Assembly: GCA_020631735.1 (NCBI GenBank)
Contig: CM036215.1
Location: forward strand, 16,332,346 to 16,396,345
DNA length: 64,000 nucleotides
Direction: 5' to 3'
DNA from: Saccharum officinarum
Taxonomy: Eukaryota; Streptophyta; Magnoliopsida; Poales; Poaceae
The notes beneath the pieces were generated by a model that saw only the letters and a program-made list of their open reading frames with translations, was not told where the DNA came from and made no database searches. Both the position numbers and the translations under genes were made by a program. Position 1 is the first letter of the stretch. Each line of letters starts with the position of its first letter. This document shows positions 23,706-33,930 of this stretch, one piece after another.

Positions 23706-24541
23706 CTTTCATCTCCGTCTTTCAGAAGAAGCTTATGAGCAGTTCAGAAAATTATCTGAGAGTCTAGACAACATCACTCTCCAGGAGGCAAAGGACTCAT
23801 GGGTATACATTTGGAACTCAAACACTTTCTCCTGCAGAAAATCCTACAAACAACTTAGTGGCCACCTGCCTGCTCTCCCAGTCTTCAGTTGGCTTTGGAA
23901 GTGCTCATGCCAAAACAAGCATAAATCATTCTTCTGGTTGCTCCTGAAAGACAGACTGAGTACACGTGAACTTCTCAGGAGGAATATGGAACTGCCCAGC
24001 TACAACTGTGTCCTTTGAGGAGAAAATGTTGAAGAATCGGCCTTCCATCTCTTCATAGATTGCAGTTTTGCTTCTGATGCTTGGAATACTCTCCAACTGC
24101 AGACTAATCTCTTGCTTGGGCCTATTCAGAACTTAGAATCTGAAAGACCAAATTGGCAAACCATTCTTTATGGAGATCATCATTCTAATGTGCTGGGTGA
24201 TTTGGATATGCAGAAATAATCTGATCTTCAATAATTCAGTGCCAACTGTACAGAGTTGCAAGGCCATCTTCAAGCTTGAATTTTCTTCAATGCTTTGGCA
24301 TGCAAAGAGGAAGTACTTCCCACAAATTGAAGAATGGATTCAGAATTTAGTCTAGATTTTCCCTCCCCACTTTTGTTCCTTCTTTACTTCTTTTGTTTCT
24401 TTGTCTCTTGAACTCTTGAGAGCTCCTCCTGAGCTCACGTGTACTTCATTTTGTTTTTGTTTTTTTTTACCTTCAATAAAATTGCAGTAGGGGTGTAAAC
24501 CCCTCCTGTTTCTCGTTCAAAAAAAAAAGTACCTACCTGAA

Positions 24542-25745
24542 GCACAAAAGACAACACTGAATACTGGAATCTAGAAAGGTACGAACTAAGGAAAGAAACA
24601 TTTACTTCGTGCAGGGACAAGAAATAGACCTGCTGTACTAACTTGTTAATCCTTTGGATTCACAAAATCAGTGCAAAATGATCAAACTGAATGCAATCCT
24701 AAAGGGAGCTGTTGGTTTTGGTAAACAAGATGGGACCTGGACCCTCTGCCAAGTCAACACCAGTATCCTTAATACATGACAGGTGCAAAACTTAACTAGT
24801 ATCATATATAATCTACTAACTCAAATTGAGATCATGTGGCACAGTTACCCATGCAACAACAGCAGGACTGCAAATTTTTAACCAACTACTCAGCATCAAA
24901 GAACTGCAGTATTGAAAACTATTATCAAAAAATGTAACTGGACATTATGTAAGAAGCTTGTTCAGGAAAAATAACAATATGCGGTACAAACATTATCATC
25001 AACTTCCTGAGAAGCACCAAACATTACTACACTAGAGGGACAAATGGGAATCAGCAACAGGATGTACAGTGGCAAAACATTTGAGCAAGAATTAGCTAAT
25101 CTTAAACAAGAAAATATGAATAAAATGGATATCCAAGAGAAATATCAGTCTAGATATCTATTTATCTAAAACAGCACTCAACTACCTGGCGTAAACATCT
25201 TACCGACTTATGAACTGGAATGGAAAGTACAGCAACATAAACATGTAAAATCGAACAGAATCAACAAATATTAAATTAACTGCACTATGGCAAAAAGGAA
25301 ATGAAATATATATGCAAGGAGCTACTTCTGTTTTCAAGGAAAATAAAATACTCTGTATATCATTTCCCAAGAAAGTGCAGTAAATATCACCTGTTTGGTA
25401 AATTATTAATAATTTTACAGAATTTGCAATCATGAAAATTCATGGCTTCATATTGTAGAACATGTAAAATATTGATTTGCACCATCGTAAAAATAATGAT
25501 TCTATACTGTTCATTCTAATAATAAACAAATATAACACAAAATAAAACATAGTGCTATTTTCTGCTTTCCTAAGGTTACATAAATCCTATACCAAATCAA
25601 GTCAGTTTTGGCAATTTAGTTAGTGTGATGATCAGTTACACTAAAATAATAAATACGTATCACTTACATGAGAAAGATCACATTGGTAAGCTCTAGGGAC
25701 TATTGCAGATGCCACTAACCCAGAATAATAGATCAAACATTTGTA
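24542..25745. other. Intergenic sequence downstream of the PPR gene
   Basis: AT-rich, with no conserved coding frame or inverted repeats that I can see. It may include the 3' untranslated region of the PPR gene, which is transcribed leftwards from 27332. Confidence 0.5.
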
Positions 25746-27332
25746 TCACTGCCATTCTTGAACGAAAATTGGATCATCACAAGTTGTATCTTCGTTGCAC
25801 TCTTTTTGTGCTTCTGAAATAGTAAGTTGCATCATTTGTTGCATTTCAATCGACTGATGGAGCACCACATCATTGGAGACAAATGTCTGAACCGTTCCAC
25901 CCATCTCTATCCAGCTACAGCCAGGAACCTTGCTGCCACACCTGTGCCTCATGACACTTCTTACTTTTGCAAGCTCGTTCCAAGCACCTGCAGCAGCAAA
26001 TGCATTGGACATAAGCAGATAATTTACTGCCTCACTTGGTTCCAGGCATAAAAGCCTATCCGCAGCCCACTTTGCCAACTCAATTTTGCCCCGCATCTTA
26101 CAAGCACCAAGGAAAGCTCCAACAATATCAGCGTTGCTCTCGCAAGAAAGTCTTGTAACAATCTTGTAAGCATCTTCAATCCTACCAGCTCTCCCCAAGA
26201 GATCAACCAGACAAGCAAGATGCTGTGGATTTGGATCGATGTTGTAGCCCCTCGTCATCATAACGAAATAGTGTAAGCCTTCTTCAACGAGGCCAGCATG
26301 GCTGCAGGCAGAAAGAACTCCAAGGAAGGCAACGCCGTCAGGCTGTACGCCTTGTTGGAGCATTCTCTCAAACACATGAATTGCATCCTTAGAGAGTCCA
26401 AGGTAGGCGAAAGACGAAATCATAGAGGACCACGTAACTACATCTGGGTCGCAGACCATAGCAAACGTTTGCATCGCCTCTCGAACAAAACCAGTCTTGC
26501 CGTACGCCGTGATAACAGCGTTGGCCACCTGCAGAAACCCGTGAAACCCCCTCTTTACGGCATGAGCATGAACCTGAGTAGCCTCGTTTGCTGCCGCCAT
26601 GCTGGCGCACGAGCTTAGCACGCTGGCAAGCGTGAGCTCATCGGGGGAGCACCTCCCGTCTCTCAGCATCCAACGGAACAGCTCAACAGCGTCCTTGCCG
26701 GCACCAACCCGGCCGTAGCAGACAACCATCGCGTTCCAGGAGACGACGTTCCTGACCGCCATGGCGTCGAACACCCAGCGCGCCTCGTCGACCCGGCCGC
26801 ACTTGGCGTACATGTCGAGCAGCGCGGTGGCGACCACCACGTCGGCGAGGAGACCCAACCTGAGCACGAGGCCGTGCGCCAGGGCTCCCATCGCGAGCAG
26901 CATCCCGTCGTCGGCATCGGCGGGGTGGCGGAGGCGGCGACGGCGCGGCGGCGGCGGACGGAGGAGGGCGCTGAAGGTGAACCCGTCGGGGGCGAGCGTC
27001 CCGGAGCGGCGCAAGGCGGCGAAGAGCGCCCAGGCCTGGCGCGCGAGGCCGTGAGCGGCGTAGCAGGAGACCATGGCGTTGCAGAGGACCAGGTCCCTGC
27101 GCGGCGGCGGTGTTTCGTCGAACACGCGGCGCGCGTGCGCGACGAGGCCCGACCGCGCGTAGGCCACGGCGAGCGCGGTCGCCACGCGGGCCTCCGAGGC
27201 GCGCCCGGACTTGAGGGCCAGCGGGTGGAGCGTCCGCGCGGCGCAGGAACGCCGGTGGTGGCGGGCGCCGCCGCAGACGGAGACGGAGATGGAGCTGGCG
27301 CGGACTAGCAGGGCAACGAGATCGCGCCGCAT
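25746..27332 (-). CDS. Pentatricopeptide repeat (PPR) protein, PLS class with E domain
   Basis: Intronless gene of 528 codons, ATG at 27330-27332. PPR proteins bind organellar RNA; PLS-class members with an E domain usually act in C-to-U editing in mitochondria or plastids. The Arg-rich N-terminus (MRRDLVALLVRAS) suits an organelle transit peptide. P, L and S type repeats fill about residues 30-430, with typical stretches such as RNVVSWNAMVVCYGR, CSPDELTLASVLSSCAS and GVAFLGVLSACSHAGLVEEG. The E region follows (VGAFLGACKMRGKIELA, VNYLLMSNAFAAAGAWNEL, KVPGCSWIEM) and then a short tail. There is no DYW deaminase domain, so if it edits it would need a partner. The 5' half is very GC-rich, as in many grass genes. 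The target RNA cannot be read from the sequence. Confidence 0.93.
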   Translation of the reverse strand: MRRDLVALLVRASSISVSVCGGARHHRRSCAARTLHPLALKSGRASEARVATALAVAYARSGLVAHARRVFDETPPPRRDLVLCNAMVSCYAAHGLARQAWALFAALRRSGTLAPDGFTFSALLRPPPPRRRRLRHPADADDGMLLAMGALAHGLVLRLGLLADVVVATALLDMYAKCGRVDEARWVFDAMAVRNVVSWNAMVVCYGRVGAGKDAVELFRWMLRDGRCSPDELTLASVLSSCASMAAANEATQVHAHAVKRGFHGFLQVANAVITAYGKTGFVREAMQTFAMVCDPDVVTWSSMISSFAYLGLSKDAIHVFERMLQQGVQPDGVAFLGVLSACSHAGLVEEGLHYFVMMTRGYNIDPNPQHLACLVDLLGRAGRIEDAYKIVTRLSCESNADIVGAFLGACKMRGKIELAKWAADRLLCLEPSEAVNYLLMSNAFAAAGAWNELAKVRSVMRHRCGSKVPGCSWIEMGGTVQTFVSNDVVLHQSIEMQQMMQLTISEAQKECNEDTTCDDPIFVQEWQ

Positions 27333-27484
27333 CTCACCGGGCGGCGGGTGGTGGCCTCATCGCTCATCGCTGCTGATGCGGGCCATGCGCTGGGAACGAA
27401 AGGGCCCGGACGAGCAGCAGGTAGAGGGTGCCCTGCCCCTGCTGCGACCTGCACTCTGCAGGACAAGAACACGGAACCGCCCGA

Positions 27485-27650
27485 GGCCTTGTTCGGCTGG
27501 CTGGTTGCCAGGCAGCCAGCAGTGTTTTTCTCTCACACTAATTCAGCATCAGCCACCAGTCATCAGCCAGTCAACAGTATTTTTCTCTTACAACGAATCA
27601 GTCTCAGCTACCAGCCACCAGCCAGCCGAACGAGGCCTCGAGCTGGCGAG
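27485..27650. mobile_element. MITE with GAGGCCTTGTTCGGCTGGCTGG-type terminal inverted repeats
   Basis: Left end GAGGCCTTGTTCGGCTGGC and right end CCAGCCGAACGAGGCCTC are inverted repeats about 165 bp apart, enclosing an AT-richer middle with a TTTTTCTCTTACAACGAATCAG segment seen in related copies (for example 57049-57177). It lies about 150 bp upstream of the PPR start codon. A clean TSD is not obvious. Confidence 0.7.
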
Positions 27651-27699
27651 CGAGGCCAGGAACTAGGGCGCGCACACAGACTACGAGAGCGATGCGCTC

Positions 27700-28670
27700 C
27701 ATCGCTTCTTCTGGTGCCCACTGGCCGAGCTTGCCAGGATCAACCTGTGGGGTGGGACGTGGGGGTGTTGCAGTTGTCACACATAAATTTAGTTGAATGG
27801 ATTGATCAAGTTAGCAATTGTTTGGTTGAAACCATAGACTTTGATAGATTCTTTTTTGCTTTTTTCTATCGGCTCAGTCTCACGTGTCAGTTAATACAAA
27901 AAGTATGGCAAAATTCTCCTAGGCTAGCAAAGGTGTGACAACCAATTGCAATTTGATGAACTAACCTAGCCATTCTTAATATTCCAATCTAGCCATAAGA
28001 TGTGCAATTTCGTTTAGTTCAGACTCTCTGTTGTGACGAGTCTGTTTGCTTGCTGCTGCTAGGTCTACAACATACCCTTGCCCGCTACCCAACAAGTCTA
28101 TCATTTTCCACCAAACAATATAATCATGCCAGTTCAATAATTTTTATTCTCTATAAATCTACTCGGCAAAGCTTTTGCTATCCTTTTTTAAAAAAATAAA
28201 TCTACTCAACAAGGGAGTCGGATCCTTCTATTTGACTCGTCTATTGCAATGGCACTTTAGAGTTTAGAACACATGTGCCATTATGAATAACTTTGAGCCG
28301 ATTCTTTTCCTCTCCCTCTCTGATATTAGTTTAAGTTGCATTGCTCTAGTGGTACGGGTCCATTCTTGAAAATCCAATTATAATGTTTCATAATGTTTTT
28401 TTACAACATATCCAATTAGAATGTTGGTTCTGTTTCAAAAGCACACTTAAGATGGCCTTAGATGAGTCCAAGTAAACTACCAAGAAGAGGTTCAGTTCTA
28501 TGCTTTCATTAGACCACTAGAAATGGGCTATGTGGAGTGTAGGAGTTACTCAACTCGCTCGTTTGAACTGTGCAATGTTAATAAGCCGCAGTCGCTCAGA
28601 TGAACAGACGCTAAAAGAGTGTGCAAACATGAACGTACCTAAAGGTACCATATCTGTGTGCCAATAGAAA
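27700..28670. other. Intergenic sequence without recognisable genes
   Basis: No supported coding frame. Mixed AT-rich sequence between the PPR promoter region and tRNA-Lys. Confidence 0.5.
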
Positions 28671-28674
28671 TGAA

Positions 28675-28746
28675 GCCGACCTAGCTCAGTGGTAGAGCGC
28701 GTGGCTTTTAACCACGTGGTCGTGGGTTCGATCCCCACGGTCGGCG
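28675..28746 (+). tRNA. tRNA-Lys(TTT)
   Basis: Complete 72-nt cloverleaf: acceptor stem GCCGACC paired with GGTCGGC plus discriminator G, D arm with TAGCTCAGTGG (A box), anticodon loop CTTTTAA with anticodon TTT, T arm with GGTTCGATCCC (B box). There is no intron and no encoded CCA, as expected for a nuclear gene. A T6 run about 24 bp downstream can serve as the Pol III terminator. Confidence 0.96.
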
Positions 28747-28759
28747 TTTGAGCATTCTC

Positions 28760-29760
28760 AATTATCCGCTTTTTTGGCATATTTTTATAGAAAACAAGCT
28801 TCTGCCATGTCTCTGCCGCTGCAAATACAACTTTTCAAAAACCATTCCGAAATGCACCTGCGTGCGTAAATTGTAATCCGAACTTTTCAAGGTTTACAAA
28901 TACCAGTTTTAAATTGTAATCGGAACTTTTCCAGGTTTACCGAATAACTGTTTTAAATTTAACTAGGTAGAATATTGAGAAAGGCATTACAAAGTTTAGA
29001 ACCTAATAAAAACAAAATACCAAAACTATAATGACCTAGAGACCACTTCGGATTTTTCAGTTACAATTTTTAAGCTAATTGATCTAAGCGTTCTCCACAT
29101 TTTAATTTTTCTCATTGCTACAAATAATCTTAAAACACAATCAACAACTCAACTAGAAAGTTTAAATTGATAAAAATAAATTAATTAAAATTAAATAAAA
29201 AACTTAAAACATCGAACAAAAAAAATTAAATTAAAAATACTTAAAACATCGAACATAACGTGGACCTAGCAGGCCCTAATCCTAATTCCTAAACTACAAA
29301 AATGTTTGTATTTTTTGTTTTGAAAGTCGGGATCAGATGGTAAAGTCATTGGGGTGCCCCTGTTGTCGTAACAGGCTTTGTTGGGGCGGGCACCCCGCTC
29401 GCATAGTAATTGCGAGCTTATACCACTCCTCATCTCCCTTTAACTGCCTGAAGGATCATGCTTTGGAACGGCCGCACCCCCGACCTCTTTAATGCAGCCG
29501 CTTGTGTGCGCCCCGCTGTGCTCCGCCGATGTGGGACTAAAATGATCCACTCCCACTGTGCTGTGCTACTGACAGTGGCAGCCGAGCAGCCTGGTGCGAA
29601 TCGGACGGAGCACGCCGCTGGGCCATGGACTGGCCAGGCCTATTTAAATTTAAATGGGCCAAGAATTCTACTCAGTGACATTCGGGCCCGGCTCGACTTG
29701 GCCTGCTCGGTTTGTAGTACGCTGTGCCACTTGGTTTCGGTTATGGTTACAAAAAGAAAT
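28760..29760. other. Intergenic sequence without recognisable genes
   Basis: AT-rich (28780-29300) then more mixed sequence. The region 29330-29420 has a weak stem-like look but does not fold into a tRNA. No supported gene. Confidence 0.5.
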
Positions 29761-29774
29761 GACCGAACTAAGAG

Positions 29775-30029
29775 CCTGTTTAGTTCCTCCCCAATCGAAA
29801 AAGCAAACCCAAAAAGTGCTACAGTACCTGTCACATCAAATCTTGCGGCACATGCATGGAGTACTAAATGTAGACGAAAGAAAAAACTAATTACACAGTT
29901 TAGTTGTAAATCACGAGACAAATCTTTTGAGCCTAATTAGTCCATGGTTGGACACAAATTGCCAAATAAAAACGAAAAGTGCTACAGTAGCCGAACCCAA
30001 ACATTTTCACCAACTAAACAACCCCTAAG
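29775..30029. mobile_element. Tourist-like MITE
   Basis: Left end GCCTGTTTAGTTCCTC and right end CAACTAAACAACCC form inverted repeats. The middle has the family segments GTGCTACAGTA, ATTACACAGTTTAG, CACGAGACAAATCTTTTGAG and CCTAATTAGTCCATG, shared with 12545-12889 and 31724-31965. Confidence 0.75.
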
Positions 30030-30169
30030 AATCCCAGATTCCCAGTCGTGTCAACAACAAAAGGAAAAAGAGTCCCAGTCCAGTAAATTTCTGCATTCTC
30101 CTATTTGTATATTTTTAATAAGATATAAATAAAATACAAAAAGTGGTGATTCTTGAGTCAAATTCTCGA

Positions 30170-30560
30170 GGCACATTACAACATGTGCAACACCTGATCT
30201 ACTTTTTAAATATCTAGATGAACACATTTGCAACATTCGTCTGAAGACAGATAAAACACTTGAAACATGTTGCTGAAATACTTGCAAAAACACCTAAAAA
30301 CACTTGAAAAAAATATTGCAAAACATATGCAACATCCAAATAAAAACACTTGCAACATATGTGTGAAACATATGCAACATACGTCTGAACAGATGAAACA
30401 TTGGGAACAAATATTTGCAACATACGTGTATAACCTTTGCAACATATGCAACATCTCAATCTGTTTTTGTAACATCCATACAAAACATTTGCAACATACA
30501 TCTAAAACATCTGAAACACTTGAAACATGTTTGCAACATGCGGTTTTAGTGCAACATCTC
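30170..30560. repeat. Degenerate short repeats of the TGCAACAT/ACTTGAAACAT type
   Basis: About 390 bp made of irregular repeats of GCAACATA, GAAACAT and AAACACTTG with 15-30 bp spacing. This produces a Cys-rich shadow ORF on the minus strand that I do not accept as a gene. It is followed by a GC-richer stretch (30560-31030) with no supported gene. Confidence 0.6.
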
Positions 30561-31324
30561 TTTGCACCTTGGGAGAATGGAGGATCGTCGGCGTGTGTTC
30601 ACTGGTGTAGAGCTCGTCAATAGCGCGGAGATCGCCGCTCTGGTGGAGAAGGCTGCGACAGGTCACTCTGGTGGAGAGAGAAAGAGGATCGGGGAAAGGC
30701 CTACTAGTCCCCGCTCCTGGCACGAGCCGCCGTTGGAAAGGGACATAAGTGACCAGGCAGGCACGATGTAGAGCGGAAGCCATACGATGGACGAGGAGAG
30801 CGGCAGAGAGGGAGGAAGGCGGGCGACAGCGCTCAGGGGGCACGCTGGAGGGGAAGGATGGTGGTCGGCCTGGCGCGGTAGAGCACGACGACGATTCCAT
30901 AGTTGGTTCGAGAATGAGTGTGGGAGCGGAGGCGATTCGAGAGAAAAGGAAATAGCGGAGTTTTTTTTTATTAAACAACGTGAGATGGCGTTCAGGCGAG
31001 TGGGAATGTTGGATTGTTTGGACGGCGTCAAGGTCCACTAACACAAAAGCGTTAGGGTAACATGACACCCTACCACCCCACAATATTTCCGATTAAATAT
31101 ATTGTGAATTATTAAATCCAGATTTCTTCGCTCCGTTCTCTCTTTCCTCTACCCAACCGGCAAGAAGCTATTCGTCCAGTGGAAGAGTCCGAGAGCCCCG
31201 ATCCGGCTGCGCAAAGGGGATCCACCAAGTTTATCCATTAGCAAGCGCATGTAGTTCTGGACATCGGTTCCTTATCGGTAAAGTATAACTATAGGATGGT
31301 TTTATGATTTAATTTAACATCAAA

Positions 31325-31397
31325 GGGGATGTAGCTCAAATGGTAGAGCGCTCGCTTTGCATGCGAGAGGCACGGGGTTCGATCCCCCGCATCTCCA
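31325..31397 (+). tRNA. tRNA-Ala(TGC)
   Basis: Complete 73-nt cloverleaf: acceptor GGGGATG with CATCTCC (one G-T pair) plus discriminator A, A box TAGCTCAAATGG, anticodon loop TTTGCAT with anticodon TGC, and B box GGTTCGATCCC. The G-T pair at position 3 of the acceptor is the tRNA-Ala identity element. A T5 run about 15 bp downstream fits Pol III termination. No intron. Confidence 0.96.
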
Positions 31398-31539
31398 CTA
31401 GTGCTTTGCTTTTTGGATTTTCCTTTTTTTGCTTTTATTTTATGCTTATTATAATGATCCCTTTCTTTTTTAAAAAAAACATAATGATCCCCTTCTACGA
31501 CAAAGAAAGGGCGCATATCTGAGTTGCGGACGCGGGATG

Positions 31540-31650
31540 CCTTTGGGCTGGTTCGGCTGGTGGAAAAGCCGGCTGATTTCGGCTGATTTAATAGTATTCT
31601 GTGAGAGAGAATAAGCTGAAATAAGCTGAAACAAGTCGAAACATGACTTG
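31540..31650. repeat. MITE-like fragment (GGCTGGTTCGGCTGGT family)
   Basis: Starts TGGGCTGGTTCGGCTGG and contains TGTGAGAGAGAATAAGCTG, segments typical of the same MITE family as 27485-27650. Its right end is unclear, so it may be truncated. Confidence 0.45.
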
Positions 31651-31723
31651 CAGAACATGGCCTTTATTTGCTTGGTCATATACATTTTTTATTTTAAGAT
31701 TGCAATCTCCAAAAGTTTCATCC

Positions 31724-31965
31724 AGCCCTTGTTTAGATTGAAAAAAATTTCAACCCGATGAATAGTACCACTTTCGTCTTATTTGGCAAATATTGTCCAA
31801 TCATGGACCAACTAGGTTCAAAAGATTCATCTCGTGATTTCCAACTAAACTGTGTAATTAGTTATTTTTTTTACCTACATTTAATACTCCATGCAAGCGG
31901 TTAAAAATTGATGTGATAGAGAGAGAGTGAAAAAACTTAGAACTTTGAGGCAAACTAAACCAGGC
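31724..31965. mobile_element. Tourist-like MITE
   Basis: Left end GCCCTTGTTTAGATTG and right end CAAACTAAACCAGGCGCC, with the shared core AGATTCATCTCGTGATTTCC and CTAAACTGTGTAATTAGT. It lies about 125 bp beyond the 3' end of the syntaxin gene. Confidence 0.75.
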
Positions 31966-32089
31966 GCCAATCTCAAACTCCACATCAACCAAACGTCCAA
32001 ACACAAACACTGCCGTTGACAACTGACAAGATTCACACAGGTTATAACGCCACACCAGAAAACCGCGGGATTCCAAGGCGAAGCAAATT

Positions 32090-33004
32090 TCACCGCGCGG
32101 GCAAGGCCTTGGCGAGCTGCAGCACAAGCTTCCCGCCGCCGCTGCCCCTGCGCGCCAGCACGAGGGCCACCACGACGGCGACGGCGACACCGACGAGCAG
32201 CAGCGCCGCGATTCCGCCGGCCAGATAGACCCGTCTCCGCCGCGCGGAGCCATGCAGCCGCCGTGCCTCGCTAAGCTCCGCCTCGGCAGCGGCCACGTCG
32301 CCCGCGGCCGCGCCCACCTGCCGCTCGATGTCGTCCAGCGGCGCGCCCTGGGCCTCCACGAGCGCGGCCATGTCCAGGAACAGCTGTTGGAGCTCCACGA
32401 GGCCGCGCTCCACCTCCGCCACCTCCTGCTCCTGCTCCTGCTCCGCCCCTGCGGCGGACAGCAGCAGCGCCGCCCGCATCGCCGCCGCGTCGGAGGAACC
32501 GTCGTTGCTGGCAAGGAGGAGGCGATCCAACTGCTCCTCGGTCGGCGCGTCCCCGGCCACGGCGAGGTACCGGCGGGCGGCGTCGCTCCGCCGCTCCGCG
32601 GAGACCTGCCGCCGGAGGGCCTGCACGTCCGCGGTGAGGTCGCGCACGCGGCGGCCGAGCCCCGCCGCGGCCTGCGTCGCGGGGGACGGGGCGCGGCGGT
32701 CCATGGAGGCGAGGCGCGCGCGGAGCCGCCGCGCGGAACCGAGGAGGCGGACGAGCGCCGCCTGCGTGGCGGCGCGCGCCTCGCCGGCGCCCACCACGGC
32801 GTTTTTGGACGCCTCGTGCGCGGATCGGAGGTAGGACAGCTCGTCGCGCAGCGCGGCCATCTCGGTCTGTGCCGTGTCCGCCTCGGCCAGGAACGCGTGG
32901 AGCTCCGCGTCGTCGTCGCCGCCGGCGGGGGCGGCCGCGGCCGCGCCGCCCTGTTGCGCCTTGGCCGCGGCGGCGACGAAGGAGTCGGTCATGAGGTCGT
33001 TCAT
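32090..33004 (-). CDS. Qa-SNARE syntaxin of plants, SYP1 group
   Basis: Intronless, 304 codons from ATG at 33002-33004. Syntaxins of this group sit in the plasma membrane or cell plate and drive vesicle fusion. The start MNDLMTDSF matches the MNDL start of the SYP11/12 family, so I prefer it to the in-frame ATG at 33175. An Ala/Arg-rich Habc-like helical region covers residues about 40-190. The SNARE motif (about 205-265) includes VELQQLFLDMAALVEAQG with the zero-layer Gln, followed by LDDIE. A C-terminal membrane anchor (about 270-292, AGGIAALLLVGVAVAVVVAL) is followed by an unusually long tail of about 18 residues, ending KLVLQLAKALPAR. It is very GC-rich. Which SYP member it is cannot be settled here. 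Confidence 0.9.
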   Translation of the reverse strand: MNDLMTDSFVAAAAKAQQGGAAAAAPAGGDDDAELHAFLAEADTAQTEMAALRDELSYLRSAHEASKNAVVGAGEARAATQAALVRLLGSARRLRARLASMDRRAPSPATQAAAGLGRRVRDLTADVQALRRQVSAERRSDAARRYLAVAGDAPTEEQLDRLLLASNDGSSDAAAMRAALLLSAAGAEQEQEQEVAEVERGLVELQQLFLDMAALVEAQGAPLDDIERQVGAAAGDVAAAEAELSEARRLHGSARRRRVYLAGGIAALLLVGVAVAVVVALVLARRGSGGGKLVLQLAKALPAR

Positions 33005-33221
33005 TCTGGCTGGCCGGTGCCGGAGCGGGTTGCAAGATGGAACTTCGCTGGCCGGTGTCGGAGCTGGTTGTGAGATGGATCTTTTGGTGTGGTCAAACTC
33101 AAATCTCAATCTCAAATGGTCGCTGAGAAAAGCAAGTTTTTTTCTGCATTTAATCAAGTCGGTGCTTATTGCCATATCTAGCTAGTGTAGTGGCCCAGTG
33201 GCACGTATCCTTCTTTTTCTA

Positions 33222-33230
33222 TTTTTTTAA
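33222..33230. repeat. 9-bp TSD of the Mutator-like element, left copy
   Basis: TTTTTTTAA here and again at 50692-50700, immediately outside the inverted termini GAGTAAAG...CTTTACTC. A 9-bp duplication is typical of Mutator-like elements. The duplicated sequence is simple, so its weight is moderate. Confidence 0.75.
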
Positions 33231-33930
33231 GAGTAAAGCCCACGCGGCCCTTTAACTTATTCAGCCGTGTGATCCCTATCCTTAAACTCAAAAATTGATC
33301 ATTTAGGTCATCAAACTTGTTTATCTGTGTCATCCTGGTCCCTAAACTCATAAATCGCTCGTTTAGGTCCTCAAACTTATTTGATGGTATCATTTAGGTC
33401 CCTGAACTTGCAAATCACATGTTTAGATCCTCAAACTTGTTCAGTTGTATCATCCTCGTCCCTAAATATTATAAATATTGTAAACTTATAAATTCAATAT
33501 ATATTTATAAAACTGTCCAAAAATTATAAATCTAATTTTGTTAGACTCTTGCTCACATGTACTTTAAATTGGAGTAAAAGAAATCACCATGTACTTTCTC
33601 TTTTTAACTATGCATGTATATTTTTATAAATCATAAAAATGTATGTGCCTATTTAGTTATTGAACTATAGAGTTAAAAATAGAAAGTACATGATAATTTC
33701 TTTTATTCCAATTTAAAGAACATATTAACTCCGCCTATGTTGACTGGAAGACTTTCTTAAGTCGTCTCAACATAGCCGGTCCCAAGCCCGGGTAAAGGAG
33801 GAGGGTGTGTTAAGGTCTGGCGAACCAACAGTAAAAAAACAGCCACTCTCATGGATTTGAAACCCACAAGAGATTCGTTGGGGCGTAACCCTCTTAGCGA
33901 CGCGCTACATCGGAACCCGGGTGTGGTGTT

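Larger units (their letters stand above)
12065..24353 (+). pseudogene. L1 ORF2 remnant: reverse transcriptase and zf-RVT region, split in four
   Basis: Fragments of the L1 ORF2 polyprotein. 12233-12544 shows the RT motifs LDFENAFD and RQGDPLSP. 12893-13480 carries the catalytic QYADDT motif and a YLGLSL segment. 16243-16485 continues the connection region (FWWSNILQL, LLWEDQW). 23711-24353 holds the zinc-binding RT-associated region (KHKSFFWLLLKDRLSTRELL) and the C-terminus. The reading phase is preserved across the solo-LTR junction once one TATAG is removed. There are also native stops, for example TGA about 24018 and frame changes near 13240, so the copy was already dead or has decayed since. 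Confidence 0.85.
12065..24527 (+). mobile_element. 5'-truncated L1 LINE, interrupted by three later insertions
   Basis: L1-type non-LTR retrotransposon on the plus strand. Its pieces are 12065-12544, 12890-13537, 16238-16490 and 23706-24527, which add up to about 2.2 kb after removing insertions and duplicated TSD bases. It starts inside the reverse transcriptase (IITKLLSNRLQK), so it is 5'-truncated as most L1 copies are. It ends with a 3' UTR and an A-run at 24519-24528. The insertions are a MITE (12545-12889), a solo LTR (13538-16237) and a copia element (16491-23705). Confidence 0.92.

Noticed and set aside
24542..25745. Short ORFs downstream of the PPR gene
   Set aside because: AT-rich chance frames without homology or splice structure.
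29330..29420. Possible further tRNA
   Set aside because: There is no proper A/B box pair, and acceptor and T arms do not pair.
30214..30501. Cys-rich 95-codon ORF on the minus strand
   Set aside because: It is the translation of a degenerate TGCAACAT repeat; no start context, no domain, and composition follows the repeat.
32252..33035. Large ORFs on both strands over the syntaxin gene
   Set aside because: Shadow frames of a very GC-rich true gene; the real frame has the SNARE motif and membrane anchor.
33005..33175. N-terminal extension of the syntaxin ORF to an upstream ATG
   Set aside because: The downstream MNDLMTDSF matches the family start; the extra 57 residues have no syntaxin similarity.
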